Origin: Catellatospora paridis
GTDB taxonomy: Bacteria; Actinomycetota; Actinomycetes; Mycobacteriales; Micromonosporaceae
Length of the DNA stretch: 64,000 nucleotides
Direction: 5' to 3'
NCBI RefSeq assembly: GCF_009720365.1
Contig: NZ_WBZD01000016.1
Coordinates: 248,001 to 312,000, forward strand
Under the pieces are notes generated by a model that saw only the letters and a program-made list of their open reading frames with translations, did not search any database and was not told the origin of the DNA. Made by a program: the position numbers and the translations under genes. Shown here piece after piece: positions 27,278 through 35,975 of this stretch. The stretch's first letter is position 1, and each line of letters starts with the position of its first letter.

Positions 27278-27912
27278 TGCTGCGGCTGCCAGAGGTGCGA
27301 CAGGTGGTGCTCCTGGGCGCGCACCCTGACGACATCGAGATCGGCGCAGGCGGGTTCCTGCTCACGCTGGCCGCCGCCAATCCCGCAGTGCGCGTGCACT
27401 ACGTGCTGTGCACGGGCACTCCGTCGCGGCACGCGGAGGCGGCGGCCGCGGCGGCTGCGTTCCTGCCCGGCGTCACCCGCACCGCGGCCCTGCACACGCT
27501 GCCGGACGGGCGGCTGCCGGGCCACTGGGACGAGGTGAAGGCAATCCTCGACGACGCCGCGGGCTACCGGCCCGACCTGGTGCTGGCGCCCTGGGCCGGC
27601 GACGCGCACCAGGACCACCGGCTGCTCGGCGAGCTGGCGCCCACCGCGTTCCGGTCCGCGCTGCACTTGCAGTACGAGATCCCGAAGTGGGACGGGGACC
27701 TTGGCCGGCCGAACGTCTACGTGCCGCTGACCGGCGAGATCGCCGCCGCGAAGGTCGCGCACCTCGACGCCTGCTACGCCTCACAGCGCGACCGAGACTG
27801 GTGGACCGAGGAGACGTTCCGCGGCCTCATGCGACTGCGGGGCATCGAGTGCCGGGCGCCGTACGCCGAGGCGTTCCACTGCTCGAAGGTGACGCTCCAA
27901 CTCACCCCGTGA
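27277..27912 (+). CDS. PIG-L family deacetylase, first of two
   Basis: A 211-residue LmbE/PIG-L protein, zinc-dependent N-deacetylases acting on GlcNAc-containing molecules. LLGAHPDDIEIGAGG supplies the His and Asp-Asp zinc motif, and GDAHQDHRLLG near residue 108 supplies the second His. ATG 27277 overlaps the previous stop by one base (TGATG), closing the five-gene cassette. It converges on the aminotransferase gene 27 nt away without a visible terminator. It may remove an acetyl group from the sugar made by the cassette. Confidence 0.87.
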   Translation: MLRLPEVRQVVLLGAHPDDIEIGAGGFLLTLAAANPAVRVHYVLCTGTPSRHAEAAAAAAAFLPGVTRTAALHTLPDGRLPGHWDEVKAILDDAAGYRPDLVLAPWAGDAHQDHRLLGELAPTAFRSALHLQYEIPKWDGDLGRPNVYVPLTGEIAAAKVAHLDACYASQRDRDWWTEETFRGLMRLRGIECRAPYAEAFHCSKVTLQLTP

Positions 27913-27938
27913 CGCGAGCGGCCACCGACGCTGTGCGG

Positions 27939-29252
27939 TCAGTTGTACGGGCGGAACACCGGGCGCACGGCCCGCCCGGTCAGATGGTGCTCCCATCCGT
28001 CGGCGAGCGCCTTCGCGTAGGTGTCCAGCGCCAGGTCCACGGCCTCGACGGTACGGTCGATGTGCGCCTCGGTGTGCGAGTAGGACACGACGAACGACGG
28101 GGCGATGATCCCCTGCCGGATCAGCTGATCCATGAACAGGGTGCGGAACTCCTGGGACCGGTTGCCCTCCGCGTCCCGCGTCACGTGGACCAGGTTGGCG
28201 GGGTGTCCGGCCACGTCGACGTAGGCAGACAGCCCCCGCGCCGCCACGACCGCGCGCACCCCGTCTGCGAGCCGCTCCCCCAGCTGGCGCAACCGCTCGA
28301 TCACCGGTTCCGCCCGGTACACCGACATCGTCGCCATCGCCGCCGCCAGGGCGTGAGTCTCCGCACCGTACGTCGATGACAGCAGGAACACCCGCTCACG
28401 GGTGGTGCGTAGACCGCCGAGCTCCATCACGTCGGCCCGGCCCGTCAACGCGGCCACGGAGAACCCGTTGCCCATGCCCTTGGCGAAGGTGGCCAGGTCG
28501 GGCACGAGCCCGTGCACGTACGCGGCACCGCGTTCGTGCATCCGGAAACCGTTGATGATCTCGTCGACGATCAGCAGCGCACCGTGCTCGTCACAGAGCC
28601 GACGGACCCGGTCCAGGTATCCGGGCCGGGGCGGATCCTGGTAGGAGGCCTCCAGCACCAGCGCGGCGATCCGGCCCGGATGCTCGGCGAACAGCGCCGC
28701 CACGCTCTCCGCGTCGTTGAACGGGAACCGGGCGGTGAGCGCCCGCGTGGTCTCGGTGACACCGGCCGGCATCGCGGTGACGCCGATGAACCAGTCGTCG
28801 GTGGAGAAGAACGGTTGCCCGGCGCAGACGGCCACCATGTCGCGCCCGGTGTACGCCCGCGCCAGCTTCACCGCCGCGGTGGTCGCATCCGAGCCGTTCT
28901 TGGTGAACTTCACCATCCATTCCCGGTCGGGCGCGACGACGTCGAGGAACTGCTCCGCGCACGCCACCTCGATCGCGGCCGGCCGGGTGAAGTTCACGCC
29001 GAGCTCGAGCTGGGCCCGCACCGCCGCGAGCACCGGCTCGAAGGCATGGCCCAGCGTGACGGCGCGCAGCCCCATGCCGTACTCGATGAACTCGTTGCCG
29101 TCCACGTCCCAGACCGTGCATCCACTGCCCCGTGCGATGAAACCGGGTGCGTCCACCGGATACTGGTCGTCGCCCTTGGCGTAGGTGTGCGCGCCCCCGG
29201 GAATCAGGTCGTGGGCGCGGGCACCCAGCCTCCGCGACTCGTGCAGTCTCAT
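27939..29252 (-). CDS. Class III aminotransferase (glutamate-1-semialdehyde mutase-like)
   Basis: A 437-residue PLP enzyme of aminotransferase class III. NEFIEYGMGLRAVTLGHA, the loop KFTKNGSDATTAAVKLAR (residues about 114-131), LIVDEIINGFR (PLP aspartate) and FAKGMGNGFSVAAL (Schiff-base lysine) are all present. It resembles HemL-type enzymes but a hemL role is unlikely in this setting. It is probably the last gene of the carrier-protein operon, 60 nt after the NAD-synthase paralog, and may install an amino group on a small acid. The start ATG 29252 has only a weak GTGAGG upstream. Confidence 0.88.
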   Translation of the reverse strand: MRLHESRRLGARAHDLIPGGAHTYAKGDDQYPVDAPGFIARGSGCTVWDVDGNEFIEYGMGLRAVTLGHAFEPVLAAVRAQLELGVNFTRPAAIEVACAEQFLDVVAPDREWMVKFTKNGSDATTAAVKLARAYTGRDMVAVCAGQPFFSTDDWFIGVTAMPAGVTETTRALTARFPFNDAESVAALFAEHPGRIAALVLEASYQDPPRPGYLDRVRRLCDEHGALLIVDEIINGFRMHERGAAYVHGLVPDLATFAKGMGNGFSVAALTGRADVMELGGLRTTRERVFLLSSTYGAETHALAAAMATMSVYRAEPVIERLRQLGERLADGVRAVVAARGLSAYVDVAGHPANLVHVTRDAEGNRSQEFRTLFMDQLIRQGIIAPSFVVSYSHTEAHIDRTVEAVDLALDTYAKALADGWEHHLTGRAVRPVFRPYN

Positions 29253-29311
29253 GCCTCACCCTGTCCTGTCAGGTGGGAAGTTCGCGGAGGTCGGGTGCCC
29301 GTCATCCGATC

Positions 29312-30307
29312 TCAGTGCTCGATCTCCGACACGTCCGCGGCCAGCCGCGGCGTCAGGTGTAGGTAGTTCGACGTGCGCCGCTTCTGCTCGATGTCCCGGT
29401 ACACCCGGAGCACCTGCTCGGCGGTCAGGTCGGTCGTCGCGGCCACCTCGTCGATGGAGATCCCGTTGTTGAGCCCGTACAGGCACAGGTCCATCCGCTG
29501 GTACGGCAGGGAGAAGTAGAACTCCTCCTGCGACTGCGGCAGCGAGTAGGTGTCCGTGGTGGACGGCCGGGCGGAGATGTCGGCCGGCACGCCGAGGTGG
29601 TCGGCGAGCTGGTAGACCTGCGACTTGTACAGGTGCGCGATCGGCTTGACGTCGGCCGAGCCGTCACCGAGCTTCACGAAGAAGCCCTGGTCGTACTCGA
29701 GCCGGTTCGGGGTGCCCGACACCGCGTAGTTCAGCCGGTCCGCGTGGTAGTACTCCATCATCTTGCGGACCCGCTGCTTGAAGTTCGTCGCGGCGACGAT
29801 GCCGAGGTACGCCTCCGTGGTGAGGCGGTGCCTGGTCTGCGTTCCGTCGGGCGCCTGCACCACCACCGAGTAGAGCCGGAAGCTGTCGGAGTCGATCACG
29901 CTGGGCAGCACGATCTTCGACTTGTACCCCGGGCCGTACTCGGGGCAGACCAGCCGGATCGCGTCGTCGCGCCGCCGGTAGCAGCCGGCCGCGTCGAGCA
30001 GCGGGGTGATGTCCTCGTGCACCGACTCGATGCCGAGGCTGTCGGCCACCAGGCGGCTGAGGCCCAGCGTGTCGTCCGAGGAGTCGCGCTCGGGCATGTG
30101 CAGGCCGAACACGCGCTCCTTGCCGATGGCGGCGACGCAGGCGGCCGCGACCACGCTGGAGTCGATGCCACCGGACAGGGCGACGATGATGCCGCGGCGC
30201 TTGGTGCTCGCCAGATACTGGGTCAGCGTTGCCGAGATCCTGGCCATCTCCTGATCGGCGTCGATCCGCAGGCTGGCCGGCCCGAACGCCGTGGCCGAGC
30301 TGGTCAT
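29312..30307 (-). CDS. NAD synthase paralog (ammonia-dependent NadE-like)
   Basis: A 331-residue N-type ATP pyrophosphatase close to NadE. SGGIDSSVVAAACVAAIG is the PP-loop (residues about 45-62), and KQRVRKMMEYYHADRLNYAV, GTPNRLEYDQGFFVKLGDG and PIAHLYKSQVYQLADHLGVP are NadE signature stretches. It is longer than ordinary ammonia-dependent NadE (about 275) owing to an extra segment near 108-165. Its gene overlaps asnB by 4 nt and belongs to a polysaccharide operon, so it may act in the pathway as an adenylating amide synthetase and not in bulk NAD synthesis. That is inference. Confidence 0.85.
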   Translation of the reverse strand: MTSSATAFGPASLRIDADQEMARISATLTQYLASTKRRGIIVALSGGIDSSVVAAACVAAIGKERVFGLHMPERDSSDDTLGLSRLVADSLGIESVHEDITPLLDAAGCYRRRDDAIRLVCPEYGPGYKSKIVLPSVIDSDSFRLYSVVVQAPDGTQTRHRLTTEAYLGIVAATNFKQRVRKMMEYYHADRLNYAVSGTPNRLEYDQGFFVKLGDGSADVKPIAHLYKSQVYQLADHLGVPADISARPSTTDTYSLPQSQEEFYFSLPYQRMDLCLYGLNNGISIDEVAATTDLTAEQVLRVYRDIEQKRRTSNYLHLTPRLAADVSEIEH

Positions 30308-32325
30308 GCGTTGCCTCCATGGTGGTTGTCGTAGGCGCTGTCAATGCGGGTCATATCCACTGCCACCTGCAGTTCAGGCAGCGCCGAGGCCGCGGCCCCG
30401 CCGTCGCCTGAGATGAACTGCTGGTGGGTGAGTTGAGTCGAGATCACGGCCATGAGCCGCATGCTGTCGGTGTTGCTCATCTGCTCGCCGCCGGTCCGGC
30501 GGCACTTGGCGACCAGCCCGGCGACCTGCTCGGGCTGGAACACACCCGCGTCGGTCACCGCACGCGCGGAGGTGACCTCGTCGAACCAGTCGGGGGTGCC
30601 GGCGGCGAAGAAGCTCGCTGCGTCCGGCGCCCGGTAGGGCTGCTTCGGGCGGCGGCGGATCTCCTCGGGCACCAGGTCGGCGAAGGCCCGCTTGAGCAGG
30701 TGCTTCTCGTCCAGCCCGAAGAGCTTGTACCGGGCCGGGAGCGTGGCGGCGAACTCCAGCACGTCGGCGTCCAGGAACGGGAACCGGCCCTCGACCGAGT
30801 TCGCCATGAGCATGCGGTCGCCCTGAGACGCGAGGATGTAGCCGGACAGCAGCGTGGTCATCTCCAGCCACTGCGCGCGGCCCAGCGGGTCCCAGCGCTC
30901 GCTGCCGTCGGGCAGCGCGCCTGCCAGCCCTGCCGGGTCGGCCGGGTCCGTGCCGCCGATCGCGGCCTGCAGCTGCGGCGACAGCATCCGCTTGAGCACG
31001 GCGGTCGCGTCCCAGCGGGGCCGGTGCGACAGCGCCGGGTCGGTGGCATCGAGGTTGCGGCCGAAGAAGCTGCGCGCGAACGCGGGCGCCTGCCCGGGCG
31101 AGCGCACCATCCACGGGTACAGCAGCTCGGCGGCGCGGTGCCGCTTGGCCGAACCGGGGTCGGCGGCCCAGAAGCGCCGCACCCGGGCCTCCCGGAAGAT
31201 GTCGTAGCCGGCGAACACCTCGTCGGCGCCCTCGCCGGTGACGACGACCTTGTACCCGCTCTCGCGGACCAGCTTCGACAGCAGGTAGAGCGGCGCCGGG
31301 GCGGCGCGCAGCAACGGGGTCTCGGCGTGCCGCACCACCTCAGGGAACACGTCGGCGATGTCACGCGGGCCCACCACGATGTCGTGGTGCTGCGTGCCCA
31401 GCGCCGCGGACATGATCTTCTGGTAGCCGCCCTCGTCGAACTCGTCGCTGGAGAACCGTAGCGAGAACGTGTGCAGCGGGGCCCGGGTGTACCGGGCGAC
31501 GACCGCCGTCGTGATCGAGGAGTCGAGGCCGCCCGACAGGTAGGCGCCCACCGGCACGTCACTGCGCAGGAAACGCAGCCGCGCGGCCTCGACGAGCTTG
31601 TCGCGCAGCGCCTCGGTGGTCTCGCGCAGGTCGGGCAGCGGCTGCTGCCGGTCCGGGAACTCGATGCGCCAGTACGGCACGGTGCGGAACCCGGATTCGT
31701 CGTATACCGCGTAGTGCCCGGGTGGCAGCTGCTCGATGCCCTGGAACACGGTGCGCGGGGCGACGGTGGACCAGTAGGTCAGCGTCTCGTCGAGGCCTGC
31801 CGGATCGAACGCCCGCGGCAGGCGCGGATCGGCGAACAGCGCCTTCACCTCGGAGGCGAACAGCAGGCCCGACGGGGTGCGGGCGTAGTAGAGCGGCCGG
31901 ACGCCGACCCGGTCCCGGGACAGCACCAGCCGCCGCGCCCGCCGGTCCCAGAGGGCCACCGCCCACTGCCCGTTGAACCGGCGGAAGCAGTCCTCGCCCC
32001 ACTCCTCCCACGCGTGCACGATCACTTCGGTGTCGCTCGACGTTCGGAAGGTGTGGCCCAGCCCGCGCAGCTCCTCGGCGAGCTCGACGTAGTTGAAGAT
32101 CTCGCCGTTGAAGGACACCCACCGGCTGCCGTCGGCGTTGCTCATCGGCTGTGCCCCGCCGGCCGTGTCCACGATGGCGAGCCGGGTGTGCCCCAGCGCC
32201 ACGCGGTCGTCGCGGAAGAATCCGCAGCCGTCCGGCCCGCGGTGCACCAGCCGCCGCATCATGTCCAGCAGCAGCTCGCGGTCAGGGGTCTGCTCGAAGG
32301 AGGCGACACCGCACATCCCACACAT
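30304..32325 (-). CDS. asnB: Asparagine synthase-type amidotransferase (glutamine-hydrolysing)
   Basis: A 673-residue AsnB-family enzyme. The N-terminal Ntn glutaminase begins MCGMCGVASF, with Cys2 as nucleophile, and keeps HRGPDGCG and SFNGEIFNY. The synthetase domain has the PP-loop SGGLDSSITTAVVARYT near residue 263 and TGEGADEVFAGYD near 363. It is about 30-60 residues longer than standard AsnB, with a C-terminal extension. Family members of this length in surface-polysaccharide clusters amidate carboxylates other than aspartate, so the true acceptor is uncertain. ATG 32325 gives the required Met-Cys start. Confidence 0.88.
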   Translation of the reverse strand: MCGMCGVASFEQTPDRELLLDMMRRLVHRGPDGCGFFRDDRVALGHTRLAIVDTAGGAQPMSNADGSRWVSFNGEIFNYVELAEELRGLGHTFRTSSDTEVIVHAWEEWGEDCFRRFNGQWAVALWDRRARRLVLSRDRVGVRPLYYARTPSGLLFASEVKALFADPRLPRAFDPAGLDETLTYWSTVAPRTVFQGIEQLPPGHYAVYDESGFRTVPYWRIEFPDRQQPLPDLRETTEALRDKLVEAARLRFLRSDVPVGAYLSGGLDSSITTAVVARYTRAPLHTFSLRFSSDEFDEGGYQKIMSAALGTQHHDIVVGPRDIADVFPEVVRHAETPLLRAAPAPLYLLSKLVRESGYKVVVTGEGADEVFAGYDIFREARVRRFWAADPGSAKRHRAAELLYPWMVRSPGQAPAFARSFFGRNLDATDPALSHRPRWDATAVLKRMLSPQLQAAIGGTDPADPAGLAGALPDGSERWDPLGRAQWLEMTTLLSGYILASQGDRMLMANSVEGRFPFLDADVLEFAATLPARYKLFGLDEKHLLKRAFADLVPEEIRRRPKQPYRAPDAASFFAAGTPDWFDEVTSARAVTDAGVFQPEQVAGLVAKCRRTGGEQMSNTDSMRLMAVISTQLTHQQFISGDGGAAASALPELQVAVDMTRIDSAYDNHHGGNA

Positions 32326-32329
32326 GGGC

Positions 32330-33001
32330 TCACGCTCCGCTCAGGGCGCGGCCGAGGACCCGCACCATGGCGTCGGGGTCGCTCAGCACGGCCAGGTCGA
32401 TGTCGTCGTCGGTCAGCGTCACGTCGAAGGAGTCCTCGAACAGGATCGCCAGCCGCAGCGCCGCGAGTTCGGGGTCGGCGTCCGCCTCCCCCATGCCCGA
32501 CCACTCGGTCAGGACCTGTTCGACCTGTCCGCGATCCACCACGGCACCACCTGTCGCTTCGAGTGGGCGCGCGGGGGCGCCCGACTGGCTGGCTTCGGTC
32601 CGCGCCGGCTGCGGCGTGGGCCGTCGTGCGGACGAGGTCACCAGGGCCACGGCCGTGGCGTACTCGTCGCAATGTGACATCGAGATGCTGATCTCGACGA
32701 CACCGGCCTGTTCGGCTTCGGCCAGCACGGCGCCGGACAGCTGGACGCCCGGCGCTCCGTGCCCGCCGTTCACGATCTCGACCATCCGCCACGGCACCGG
32801 GCCGGACCACGCGAACGGCAGCGCCTTGAGCACCGCCTCCTTCGCGGCCAGCCGTGCCGCGACGTGCCGGCTCGGCACCGCTTTGCTCACGCAGTACGCG
32901 ACCTCGCCCGGCGTGAACCAGCGCTGCAGGAACGCCGCTCCGCTGCGGTCCATGAGGGCCGCGACCCGCACGACCGAGACGATGTCGGTACCGACGTTCA
33001 C
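32330..33001 (-). CDS. Holo-ACP synthase fused to an ACP-like domain lacking the serine
   Basis: A 223-residue two-domain protein. Residues 1-125 are an AcpS-type phosphopantetheinyl transferase: GTDIVSV (metal Asp), AAKEAVLKAL (53-60) and SISMSHCDEYATAVAL are all typical. After a Pro/Ala/Ser linker (about 126-153), residues about 155-223 resemble the C-terminal two thirds of an acyl carrier protein (AALRLAILFEDSFDVTLTDDDI), but the DSL attachment site reads PEL at 177-179, so no serine can carry the cofactor. It probably primes the carrier protein encoded at 35451-35714. Separated from asnB by 4 nt. Confidence 0.8.
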   Translation of the reverse strand: MNVGTDIVSVVRVAALMDRSGAAFLQRWFTPGEVAYCVSKAVPSRHVAARLAAKEAVLKALPFAWSGPVPWRMVEIVNGGHGAPGVQLSGAVLAEAEQAGVVEISISMSHCDEYATAVALVTSSARRPTPQPARTEASQSGAPARPLEATGGAVVDRGQVEQVLTEWSGMGEADADPELAALRLAILFEDSFDVTLTDDDIDLAVLSDPDAMVRVLGRALSGA

Positions 33002-33009
33002 AGCCGCGG

Positions 33010-33939
33010 TTACTTCGACGACGCCTGCGCGACGGCGGCGAGCCAGGCGACCGCCGCCCGCTGCGCGCCCTCGCCGTTGAGGTGGCCCTCGTCCGCGGCG
33101 AACGCGTCCGCGAGCACGAAGTAGGGCTGCCCGTCGTAGGTGCCGCCGGCCCGGTCACCGTCCGGCGCCGCGGACTCCACCGCGGCCACGTCGAACAGGT
33201 GCGCGTCGCCGTACTCCTTGCGGATCAGCTGGTTAAGCCGCTCCCGGGTCACATTCGAGGCCGGGCCGAACAGGTCGCCGTGGGCTGTGCCCGTGACCCA
33301 CTGCTTGAGCCGCGTCAAGCGGCCGTACTGCGTGGTCAGCGGCACCGTGGCCTTGACGAAGGTGACGTTCGGGAAGTCGCGCTCCAGTGCCGCGATCGTG
33401 TCGCGGTAGGCCGCGAAGAGCGCGTCGACGTCGGTACCCGGCGCGATGTCGACGTAGCAGAGTTTCATCATCGCGACGTCGACCTGGGCCCCGATACCGC
33501 CGCGGATGAGCGCGTCGAAGTCCTTGATCTTGTCAAGCGGCTTGGTGTTCTCGCCGATGGGCGCGTGCGCCACGAAGCCTCCCGAGGCGGTCGGCGCGTC
33601 CCGGCGCTCCTCGATCGGCGGGGCCGACAGGCTGTGCGCGCCGTAGACCGCGCCGACGCCGTTGAGCACGTTGCCCCCGACCGACTGGTGCCCGAAGAAC
33701 ACCCTGGTCCGGCTGACCTTGGCCAGGTCTTCCGCTGACACCTGCGCGGTGGCGACGCCACCGACCACTTCGTCCGTGGTCACGGCCTTGTCCTTTCCGT
33801 CGAAGATGAGCCATGCCGAGCCGGCGACGACCACCAGTGCCGCCGCCGCGGCGACCAGCCGCCCGGGCTTGCGCCAGGCACCGCCCGATCGCCCGGCCTC
33901 GGGCACGGCGGTCTCGATATCGGTCTTCGTCATCGTCAC
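33010..33939 (-). CDS. Membrane-anchored SGNH/GDSL-like protein
   Basis: A 309-residue protein with a cytoplasmic N-terminus, one membrane helix (about 28-46) and an extracytoplasmic domain resembling SGNH hydrolases or acyltransferases: VFFGHQSVGGNVLNG near residue 80 has the candidate catalytic Ser, and DEGHLNGEGAQ near residue 285 has the D-x-x-H pair. Family assignment is from motif shape and not secure. In the operon, between an AMP ligase and the carrier-protein synthase, it could transfer or remove an acyl group on the exported polymer, similar in position and topology to DltD. Confidence 0.65.
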   Translation of the reverse strand: MTMTKTDIETAVPEAGRSGGAWRKPGRLVAAAAALVVVAGSAWLIFDGKDKAVTTDEVVGGVATAQVSAEDLAKVSRTRVFFGHQSVGGNVLNGVGAVYGAHSLSAPPIEERRDAPTASGGFVAHAPIGENTKPLDKIKDFDALIRGGIGAQVDVAMMKLCYVDIAPGTDVDALFAAYRDTIAALERDFPNVTFVKATVPLTTQYGRLTRLKQWVTGTAHGDLFGPASNVTRERLNQLIRKEYGDAHLFDVAAVESAAPDGDRAGGTYDGQPYFVLADAFAADEGHLNGEGAQRAAVAWLAAVAQASSK

Positions 33940-33958
33940 TCCTCGTTCGTCGGGCGGG

Positions 33959-35473
33959 TCACGTCGTCGGGGCGCCTTCGGCTGCCGCCGCGACCAGGCG
34001 CGCCTTGGCCACCTTGCCGTTGCTCGTCAGCGGCAGGGCATCCACCACGAACACGTTGGCCGGCACCATGTGCTTGGCGAGGTGCTCCCGGCAGACCGCC
34101 AGCACCTCGTCCGCGGTGACCTCAGCGCCGGGCCGGGCCACGACGAACAGGGTGACCGCCTCACCCGCCGCCAGGTCGGGCATACCGACGGCCGCGGCCG
34201 AGGTGAGCCGGTCGATGCGCAGCGCGCAGTCCTCGACCTCCTGGCTGGAGATGCGGTATCCCCACGACTTGATGAAGTCGTCGCGGCGATCGAGGACGAA
34301 GATGTCGCCGTCACCGTCCACGGTGGCGAGGTCGCCGGTACGCAACCCTGACGGGGTGAACTTGGCCGCCGACTCCTCCGGCGCACCGAGGTATCCCGGA
34401 GAGATGTTCTCTCCCCGGGCGTAGATCTCACCCTGCTCACCGGGGCGCACTGACCGGCCGGTGTCGTCGAGCACTCGCAGCTCGACACCCGGGATGCCCC
34501 GGCCGATCGAGGCCGGCTTGCTGCGCAGCAGCGCCGGCGGCAGGTAGGACAGGCGCGCGGTCGCCTCGGTCTGCCCGTACATGAGAAACAGGTCCGCGGT
34601 GCTCTTCGCCTCCAGCAGCTCGTCCACGAGCACTGGGGCCAGTTTCCCGCCCGCCTGCTGGATCACCCGGAGCGAGGGCAGTTCCCGGTCGCGGAAGCTC
34701 GCCGCCCGCAGCAGCAGCTGGAACGTCGACGGCACGCCGGCCAGCACCGTGCACTCCTCGCGTTCCAGCAGATCCAGCGCGGTCTCCGGGAAGGCGAACG
34801 AGTGCAGCAGCACGATCCGGCCACCGACGCGCAGGTGCGTGTGCAGCAGCGAGGCGCCGTAGCAGTAGTAGAAGGGCAGCACCGCCAGCACCCGATCCTC
34901 GGCACGCAGGCCGAGGTAGTCGACGATGGAGTCGGTGTTGGCGAGGATGTTGCGATGGGTGACCCGCACCGCCTTGGGCCGCGACGTCGTGCCGGACGTG
35001 AACATCAGGGCGGCGTCGGCGTCGAGGTCGCAGGGGCGCGGAGCGGGTGGCTCCACCGCCTCTGTCGAGGCGAGCCGCTCCTCGGTGATCACCGCGACGC
35101 CCTCCAGCACCGCACCGAACCGGCGCAGCGCGCGGCGGTCCACGAATGCGGCTGCCACCTCGACCAGCGCCAGGTTGCGGCGGGCCTCCTCCGGCGTGAC
35201 CTTGTCCGCCACCGGCACCGCGACGCAACCCGCCTTCATGGCGGCGAGGTAACCCGCGATCCAGAAGAACGAGTTGGGCCCCAGGACGGCGACCCGGGAG
35301 CCGACCGGCAGCTCCAGCGCGGCCAGGGCGCCGACCAGGCGGGCCACCGCCGCGCGCAGGTCGCGGTAGGTGTGCCGGTGGGCGCCGTCCACGACTGCGA
35401 TGTCGTCGGGGCGTCCCTGGCCGAGCAGGTGGTCGCCGGCGGTCAGGCGCTCATCGCGCCAGGCCACTGCCAA
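33959..35473 (-). CDS. AMP-dependent acyl or aminoacyl ligase
   Basis: A 504-residue ANL-superfamily adenylating enzyme. ALMFTSGTTSRPKAVRVTH (about 156-174) is the P-loop motif, YGQTEATARLS near 297 is motif A5, TGDLATVDGDGDIFVLDRRDDFIKSWGYRIS near the C-terminal hinge holds A7 and A8, and NGKVAKARL near the end holds the catalytic A10 lysine. It activates a carboxylic or amino acid as adenylate and probably loads the carrier protein encoded immediately upstream. The start overlaps the carrier-protein stop by 23 nt. The pocket residues give no confident substrate. Confidence 0.9.
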   Translation of the reverse strand: MAVAWRDERLTAGDHLLGQGRPDDIAVVDGAHRHTYRDLRAAVARLVGALAALELPVGSRVAVLGPNSFFWIAGYLAAMKAGCVAVPVADKVTPEEARRNLALVEVAAAFVDRRALRRFGAVLEGVAVITEERLASTEAVEPPAPRPCDLDADAALMFTSGTTSRPKAVRVTHRNILANTDSIVDYLGLRAEDRVLAVLPFYYCYGASLLHTHLRVGGRIVLLHSFAFPETALDLLEREECTVLAGVPSTFQLLLRAASFRDRELPSLRVIQQAGGKLAPVLVDELLEAKSTADLFLMYGQTEATARLSYLPPALLRSKPASIGRGIPGVELRVLDDTGRSVRPGEQGEIYARGENISPGYLGAPEESAAKFTPSGLRTGDLATVDGDGDIFVLDRRDDFIKSWGYRISSQEVEDCALRIDRLTSAAAVGMPDLAAGEAVTLFVVARPGAEVTADEVLAVCREHLAKHMVPANVFVVDALPLTSNGKVAKARLVAAAAEGAPTT

Positions 35474-35714
35474 CCTGCTTGCCCTCGACGTACTTCGTCA
35501 GGTTGGCGATCGAACCCAGGTTGTCCGGGACGGTCTCGACCTCCAGCACCTCGATGCCGAACGACTCCTCGAGGAACTCGACGAGCTCCAGCACGCCGGT
35601 CGAATCGATGATGCCCTGGTCCACGAGCGACTCATGGTCGCTCGGCAGCCGAGCCGAGTCGCCGAACAGGTAGTTGTTGACCACGAAGTCAACGAGCTTC
35701 TCGCGGATCTGCAT
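35451..35714 (-). CDS. Acyl or peptidyl carrier protein
   Basis: An 87-residue carrier protein. The phosphopantetheine serine is in IIDSTGVLELVEFLEESFGI (Ser near residue 46), followed by the usual third and fourth helices. ATG 35714 (MQIREKL) follows GGTGGGGA; the frame extends 11 residues upstream without support. It is the first gene of the seven-gene minus-strand operon and overlaps the AMP ligase start, so the two are likely made in step. Comparable in size to DltC and to stand-alone carrier proteins. Confidence 0.88.
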   Translation of the reverse strand: MQIREKLVDFVVNNYLFGDSARLPSDHESLVDQGIIDSTGVLELVEFLEESFGIEVLEVETVPDNLGSIANLTKYVEGKQVGSGLAR

Positions 35715-35975
35715 TTCCCCACCTAACACGTTCCACGCGACTGCCATTGCCCCGCGGAGCCTACCGGACCGGCTGGCGCCGGCGCGATGAACCGAATTGA
35801 CGCATGTCTATCAGAGTTTCCGGCGTTCCGAGCGCCGATCGACACCGGCACCGCCCCGAGATGCGGGTCCGAGGTGAGGTCCAGTCACGTGCTTGAATGA
35901 CTGACAGCATGCCGCGGCGCTGGCCGTCACATATCCGACAACGACCAGGCCACGGCGTCAAGCCTGCTGCCGCGC

